This document shows, piece after piece, positions 58,456 through 64,000 of a stretch of DNA of 64,000 bases (position 1 is the first letter of the stretch; each line of letters opens with the position of its first letter). The notes beneath the pieces are model-generated. The model did not search any database. It saw only the letters and a list, made by a program, of their open reading frames with translations, and was not told where the DNA came from. The position numbers were made by a program, and so were the translations under genes. Source of the DNA: Henckelia pumila (lineage: Eukaryota; Streptophyta; Magnoliopsida; Lamiales; Gesneriaceae); assembly GCF_033568475.1 (NCBI RefSeq), contig NC_133123.1, forward strand, positions 682,001 through 746,000, written 5' to 3'.

Positions 58456-59174
58456 ATATATATATTAATATATGATACTAATTGAATTTTACAAATATAT
58501 ATTTATCAATTTAGAAAAGTAATATATTTAATGAAAAAAGACAATAATTATAATTGCATATATATTTAATTATAATTAAATATATATTAACATATGATAC
58601 TAATCTTATCATATATATATGTTTTCAAAATCCACAAATTGCATATATATTTAATATAATTGCATCATTATTTATCTTAAAAAATTCATATATTATATAT
58701 TCAATGCGCCGATAATTACAAACTAGCTATAATATTACATTGGTAAAAAAACTAGCTATAATATTACATGAAATTGACTTAATTAAAAAATTAATAAATA
58801 CTTACAAGAAACGCTTTTGAATAAAATAAAATACATTAAGAGAAGGTTTAATTACAAAATACAGATATAATGTTGCACTAAATTTTACAAGAATACGACA
58901 AAGTAGTACTGAATGAATCATAGAAAATCTATACGGAACATTAATATTGTTTTTACATAATGAAGAGTAGCTCTCCTATACCATGTATATATCAAACCCT
59001 TTCACATATATATATTCATTCGTGAGACGAGTTGATCGATACATTGTCTCATGAAATGAAAAACATTAAACGATTTCACTGGAGTTTTTTTTATGCATAA
59101 ATAAAATACTTTTATACAATAATTCCTTGGTCTAGAGGAAGCACATGCAAGAAGATATAAGTAGCAATATTGAT
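58351..59174. other. AT-rich spacer 3' of the exchanger-like gene
   Basis: A (CA)n(TA)n microsatellite spans about 58385-58464. Two diverged copies of an about 100-bp segment ('aaatatatattaacatatgatac') lie near 58465 and 58580. The right end is the 3' UTR of the minus-strand gene. Confidence 0.5.
58385..58464. repeat. (CA)n(TA)n microsatellite
   Basis: About 13 CA units followed by about 26 TA units with one interruption. Confidence 0.93.
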
Positions 59175-62100
59175 TTAGGACCAACCACAAACAACAGTGA
59201 GAACATAGACCAATAGCAGAGAAATGGGGTATAGAAGGAGCACAAGATAACCCACCCAGATAGGGAAAGTGGTGCGAAGGCACGCAATTATAGTCACCAC
59301 TATACAGATTATCAGCACCACCAAAACTTCTGCCGACACATCTGAATCCAAATCACGTACATAAACTGGAGTCAGGAACACAATTGATCCGATAATGTTG
59401 TTCATGAATATGCCACCATACAGCTGCATGCATGCACACATGCACCGAAATTATAAGTACCATGGATAAATTTACTATGTTATTTCATTAATGATAGTCA
59501 TATATATATACCGCAGATAGAGTCAAGGAGATTGATTTCTTTGTTTTCTGTCTGGCAGAAACAATGGATCGAACTGCAGTTCCGTAGTTCATGGCGAACG
59601 GGATGGCCAAATATGAGACGCTAAACGAAGGTAGGTTGGCAGCTTGAGCAAAACCTACAACACTCTTGATTAAAGGTTCTCCCAGCACACATAGCATGAA
59701 AGTCCCAAAGGTAACCAAGAAAGTAGCTTTGAGGATAGTTAACCAATAATCGCGAGTCGCTTGGCTCTTGGTTAAGGCATTACTAGCCAACAGCCCTTGT
59801 TGTCTTTGACCCACATTGATCTGCATGCAGTTGAAACTCCAAGTGTAAGAGGAAATTAATTAATTAAGCTCTGTTTTGAAATATAAGTTGGTGATCACCT
59901 GATTAGATTTTTTGCTGCCTCCCTTTTGGATTTTATCCGCATTCAGATTTGAAAAATTAGACACCAACTCTTTCATGCCTCTGACAAATTCGTCCCGACT
60001 AATAAGGCCATCGCCTGATATATCGAAGGACGACAAAATATTTTCGATGTTTCTATCCGTGGTAAAATGATCACTATCATCAATCCTTGCTCCTAAGAGC
60101 AAAACTCTTAGTTCTGCAGCTGATAATGCCGCGTTCTTATTCGTGTCTACTCTATTAAACAATCTGTTAAACATATAAAATATATTATATATAATAAAAC
60201 AATTCCCAGGTACAGAAAAAAGACAGTTACGTTGTTATTGGGAAATTAAGAAAATACTCACAGCAATATTTTTTCGGTGTCAGGTTTTCCATTTTTTGTC
60301 AACAGTTCCATGAGCTTGTCTTTTGCATATTTACTCATTAAGAACTCGAATCTCCGGTTCTGAATCCATGGCTGGAACACCTGCAAGATACAAAGCAAGT
60401 TTTTGAATGGTAAGCAAGAAAAACGGGAAAATTGTTTTCTTAGTCCCGTATGTTTGTCACTTTGCGATTTTGGTCCTCTATATTTTTAAATTTCAGTTTT
60501 AGTTCGCTATCTTTATTTTTTTGGCAATTTTAATCCTTTTTTCTGATGTGGCGCTGATGTGGCACCTATTCAGTACTGATGTGGAGCTGACGTGTATAGT
60601 GTCACGTAAACATTTTCGAATAAAAAGGACTGAAATTGCTAAAAATCGAAACATGCAGGACTAAAACTGAAATATGAAAACGTAGAGAACCGAAATCGCA
60701 AAGTGACATACATAAAGCACCAAAATTGCAGTTTTCCCCATGAAAAACCAAAAGTCATATATGTTATCTTTAAACATTCGCCTCAACAAGAAAACAAAAT
60801 GAACCATTCTATGGGTGCGTGCAGTTGAATTGAAGCTCAGCAATTACCTGATAGCCCATGTAGGCAAAGAGTAACAAAAAAGTGGCTATAAGAGCAAAAA
60901 GAATAATCGCTCGCTTCCCTGAGGACGAACTAAAAAAATTTTGCAGCTGCAGGATGAGAAACGGGATCATGGATATCATTATGATCCGTGAAGTATAGCT
61001 AGTTTCGGCATCCGTAACAACGCCATGGCCTGCTTAAGCAGATGACGTTGATTAAGAATCATATTAATTTATTGGTCAAATGAGGTTAGTTACGTGAAAA
61101 AGATTAGACCTTTAAAGGTGATTTCATTTTGTTCATTTGGATCATCGGAAGTATCAGCAGCAGTGAGATCATGGCTGCCAAGAACAACAGAAGCACCCCA
61201 CACCAGCGTCAAAAGCATGACTGCTGTGCCTGCTACCAATCCCATTCCTAGCGTAGTTCGTTGCTGAGCTGCATCCCGAGACCCCGAAAGTGCAGATTCT
61301 TCATTTGTATGCATGGAAAAAATTACATGGAAAATTAGAGTCGAAGCCATATTCAAGAATTAAGTTGTGCATGCATGTGTAGCAACAAGGACAACGAGAC
61401 AAAATTTACTTAATTGGTACATATAGTCAAAAATCTCGGCTTTACTAGGGAGGAAAATTGACACGTTTCTAAGCCCACGTGCAATGATATATACATGCCT
61501 AACTCAATAAAGTGTGTTCTTTAAAAAAATTCGTCGTTAAAAAAAAAGAAGAAGAAGTTATGCTTCTAAAATTAATTCAAAATTAAAATAAGGGATCTAA
61601 TGTGTGTGTATTATATTATTTTGAATTTCCACTTCAACATGCGAGCTAGTTTGTGGGTTCCATGTATACAAATGTGACGAATTTTCGTCCGTCGTCTTGC
61701 AATTTTGATTGGGCTGGAAATTTTGGATGGCTAAATTTTCTATTAATTAGTTGAAGTTGACGGACGACATTATCTCAGGAAGAATTTGGTTGGCCAGAGT
61801 TTCTTCTCAAAATTAATCTTATCTCTCAACTAGTGGAGGATAGCGCGCCTTTCAACGTTGAATTTATAATATATATTAATTTATATTCAAGAATTGATTA
61901 ATTAACTTACTTAAAATAGAGTAACGGCTATCAGTATTTCCCATTTAAATTAATAATGATAATGATGTGCATGGGGACAACGATAGCTATATGACTTATA
62001 AAAAAAATATCACGAAACATACTGCTAGTTTTTTCATAGCTAATTCCATATATATATCAGCTTTTTAGTGTCTATATATATATATATCTAATGAAATTTT

Positions 62101-62648
62101 GGTGATAACTAAATTTGAACATCCGAGGCTCCTATATATGTGTTCTTCTAGTTGACCTCGTATACAAGTATAAAGTAGCGAAAACAAAATTAAACTAATT
62201 TTGAAATTATTAATTTATGGTGGTCTTGGAAAAGAAAGAGTAGTAGCTAGGAAAGGGAATATAATGTACCAAGAACGATGATAATCTGAGGAAATGTGCC
62301 CAGCAACTGAAACAAACTAGCTCCAAAAACACCTGGCCCGATAATCTCGAAGAACTTCTCCGACCCCTCCGCAACGTACTGCCCACCAATAGACAGCAAG
62401 ATTTCGTACACCACGATCAGAAACAGCAGCCCCCACGCATCCGTGGAGCACGGCAAGAACCCATACACCGGTTCGCATGTCTCCGCCGATAAGCCCCATT
62501 CAATAACAGATGGCTGCTTCCTGTCAGAATCCGAGCCGTCGGATACCAAGTTCAAATCTTCACTAATAAAGCGGCTGTGCGTCAATTGAATAAGAAGAAG
62601 AAGCAGCAGCAAGGAAATTATGGCGAATAATGCTTTGTTCTTGGCCAT
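59175..62648 (-). CDS. EF-hand Na/Ca-exchanger-like (NCL-type) membrane protein
   Basis: Seven exons on the minus strand: 62270-62648, 61110-61298, 60848-61029, 60262-60380, 59899-60163, 59512-59820, 59175-59423; 563 residues. A signal peptide (FAIISLLLLLLLIQLTHS) is followed by a membrane half with FGASLFQLLGTFPQIIIVL, a cytosolic loop with two EF-hands (DTNKNAALSAAE; DISGDGLISRDE) and a second membrane half ending VYVLTVVCGWS. The architecture matches plant NCL proteins, Ca-regulated Na/Ca antiporters of plasma membrane or tonoplast. In the second half the ion-site phrase reads PFAMNYGTAVRS where transporting NCLs, as I recall, have N-S-S-E-A. The acidic residue is therefore missing, as in a plant subgroup annotated only as EF-hand proteins. 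Transport may be altered or lost. Intron 3 (between exons 3 and 4) carries a MITE. The exon 2 acceptor (AATGAAG) is weak. Confidence 0.87.
60425..60739. mobile_element. Mutator-like MITE, GGGAAAATTG family, copy 2, inside an intron
   Basis: Left GGGAAAATTGTTTTCTTAG and right (reversed) GGGGAAAACTGCAATTTTGG; flanks AAGAAAAAC (60416-60424) and ATGAAAAAC (60740-60748) match at 8 of 9. It shares 'gtcactttgcgattttggtcc' in part and 'gtgtatagtgtcacgtaa' with copy 1. It lies in the third intron of the exchanger-like gene. Confidence 0.78.
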
Positions 62649-63237
62649 GGTTAATTAATTATTTGGCTTTCAAGCTAGCAAGACCAAGAAACTGGTTGGA
62701 AAAAAGAGGAACTTATATTGTTTAAATTTATAGAGATGAATACATATACATGGGAGACGTTGGAGGTGCAAGAAGATGGGAGGTGATTTGTATTTTTCGA
62801 CTTGAACAAGACTGCCACATCGTGGATTTTGTTCATATACAGCAATTTGGCAGGGAAAATACAAGAATGGTTTATGACAGTACTGTTTTAGCCGCCGGGC
62901 CGGGATGAAGATATCTGATGCATGTAATGAAATCTTTTAATTCAACGTTTATCATATGTTGTAATTTTATGTGGGTGTTAATGTGATGTATTATTATTAT
63001 TATTCTCCGAGAAAGAAATTAAACTTAAAGTTCACCTTGTTCGGTGGAAAATGATCTTTCCCCAAGCCGTACGAAGTTAAATTCAATGCATGTATTGTAT
63101 GATCTATTACTATAGCATATAATGATTACCACCAGTCACCTAATTGCCGTATGTGAAAATTTTGAAAAATGAACTTGGTAGACTTATTTTTAAAATATAT
63201 ATATATTTCGGAAGATAGTTTTTTTCTAAAAAAACAA
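62649..63237. other. Promoter side of the exchanger-like gene
   Basis: The left 150 bases should hold the leader and promoter of the minus-strand gene. No clear TATA box can be assigned. No other feature is seen. Confidence 0.4.
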
Positions 63238-63549
63238 GTGAAAACTGCAATTTTGGTCTTTTTATGTTTGTTACTTTGCGATTTTGGTTCTCTATGTTTT
63301 CATATTTTAGTTTTAATCCTGTATGTTCCGTTTTTTGGCAATTTCAGTCATTTTTCTTCCAAAATGCTTACGTGACACTATACACGTCAGCTTCACATCA
63401 GCACTGCAATGGTTTCACATCAGCGCCACATCGGAAATGACTAAAAGTGTAAAAAAAAATAAAAATAGCGAACTAAAACTGAACATGAAAACACAGAAGA
63501 CCAAAATCGCAAAGTGACAAAACTACAGGATTAAAAATGCAATTTTCTC
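63238..63549. mobile_element. Mutator-like MITE, GGGAAAATTG family, copy 3
   Basis: Left GTGAAAACTGCAATTTTGG, right (reversed) TGAGAAAATTGCATTTTTA. The centre carries 'acgtgacactatacacgtca', the reverse of copies 1 and 2. The flanks do not show a clean 9-bp duplication, so the borders are within a few bases and this copy is probably older. Confidence 0.65.
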
Positions 63550-64000
63550 AAAAATTAATTATAAGATTGAATTTTTGAAAAAAAAAAAATCAACCAAATT
63601 TTACCTTCCTTCTTTTGCTTTAATTTCCAATATTTTTCCATAAACGGCAGCTTTTTCAAAATTAAAAGCACTTTGCGCAAGCACATGATATATATACCAC
63701 GAAAGCCTGCATGCATGCGAAGGCATTCATTCAATAATTAGCTTTTAAATGAGGTTTATAAAAAAGAACATGCATGACAGGGGATGTAAGCTGAAATTAA
63801 TATTAAACTACATAAATACAATATTGTTTTTTTAATAAAAATTGTGTGTAAAATATGAATATAATTTTAGCTTTGCCCCCTTTTAAGAAAGAGGACAAAA
63901 CCCTATTTGATGGAAAAAAAAATGTTCATGTGAATGGAAAGTATGGACTATGGAACCCATAAGGAGCGATATACAATGCTCAATGAAGATATATTTTATA
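63550..64000. other. Right-edge spacer
   Basis: About 450 AT-rich bases with no gene or element that I can support. Confidence 0.5.

Noticed and set aside
63169-63517. Frames overlapping MITE copy 3
   Set aside because: The sequence is the MITE itself, which has no coding function.
1-64000. CRISPR arrays, operons, phage or bacterial defence systems
   Set aside because: No spaced short repeats or bacterial gene packing; the window is plant nuclear DNA.

Overview
The window is nuclear DNA of a flowering plant, most likely a eudicot. The genes have GT-AG introns and UTRs, the spacers are AT-rich, the tRNA genes carry internal Pol III boxes and encode no CCA, and most genes belong to plant-only or plant-typical families (TCP, CLE, TBL, plastid ChlI, SAG39-type proteases). 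An asterid such as a member of Lamiales is only an impression from the repeats and proteins.

Layout, left to right. A bHLH gene enters at the left edge (its last two exons), followed by tRNA-Gly(GCC), an ARM-repeat protein, a UBA2c-like two-RRM protein, and a five-exon gene for a conserved plant protein of unknown function (11.78-13.73 kb). From 14.8 to 41.2 kb lies a direct-repeat cluster of four papain-family (C1A, SAG39-type) cysteine protease genes. Two are intact (31.1 and 36.0 kb). One is interrupted in its first exon by a 9.4 kb Ty1/Copia element with perfect 5-bp target-site repeats. One is decayed and has lost the region around the catalytic Cys. From 42.5 kb follow a TBL/PMR5 O-acyltransferase gene, a Lin0512-family gene (minus), a small CLE peptide gene (minus), the Mg-chelatase subunit ChlI gene, tRNA-Ile(UAU), a CIN-type TCP gene with a candidate miR319 site (minus), and an EF-hand Na/Ca-exchanger-like gene (minus).

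The spacers hold many small non-autonomous elements whose ends can be read by eye. They include several Mutator-like MITEs with 9-bp target-site repeats (one family in three copies), hAT-like elements with 8-bp repeats (one containing two further MITEs), a two-copy palindromic MITE with GAGACGGTCTC ends, and a 353-bp TRIM retroelement with related fragments.

The genes do not form one pathway. The only functional cluster is the protease array, which shows local duplication, divergence and loss. No bacterial-type system, CRISPR array or clearly novel machinery is visible. The most notable items are the protein of unknown function, the Phe next to the oxyanion-hole Gln in the two live proteases, the CLE gene, the unusual TCP domain, and the nested transposon structures. 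All gene models were made by hand from splice signals and reading frames and have no transcript support.
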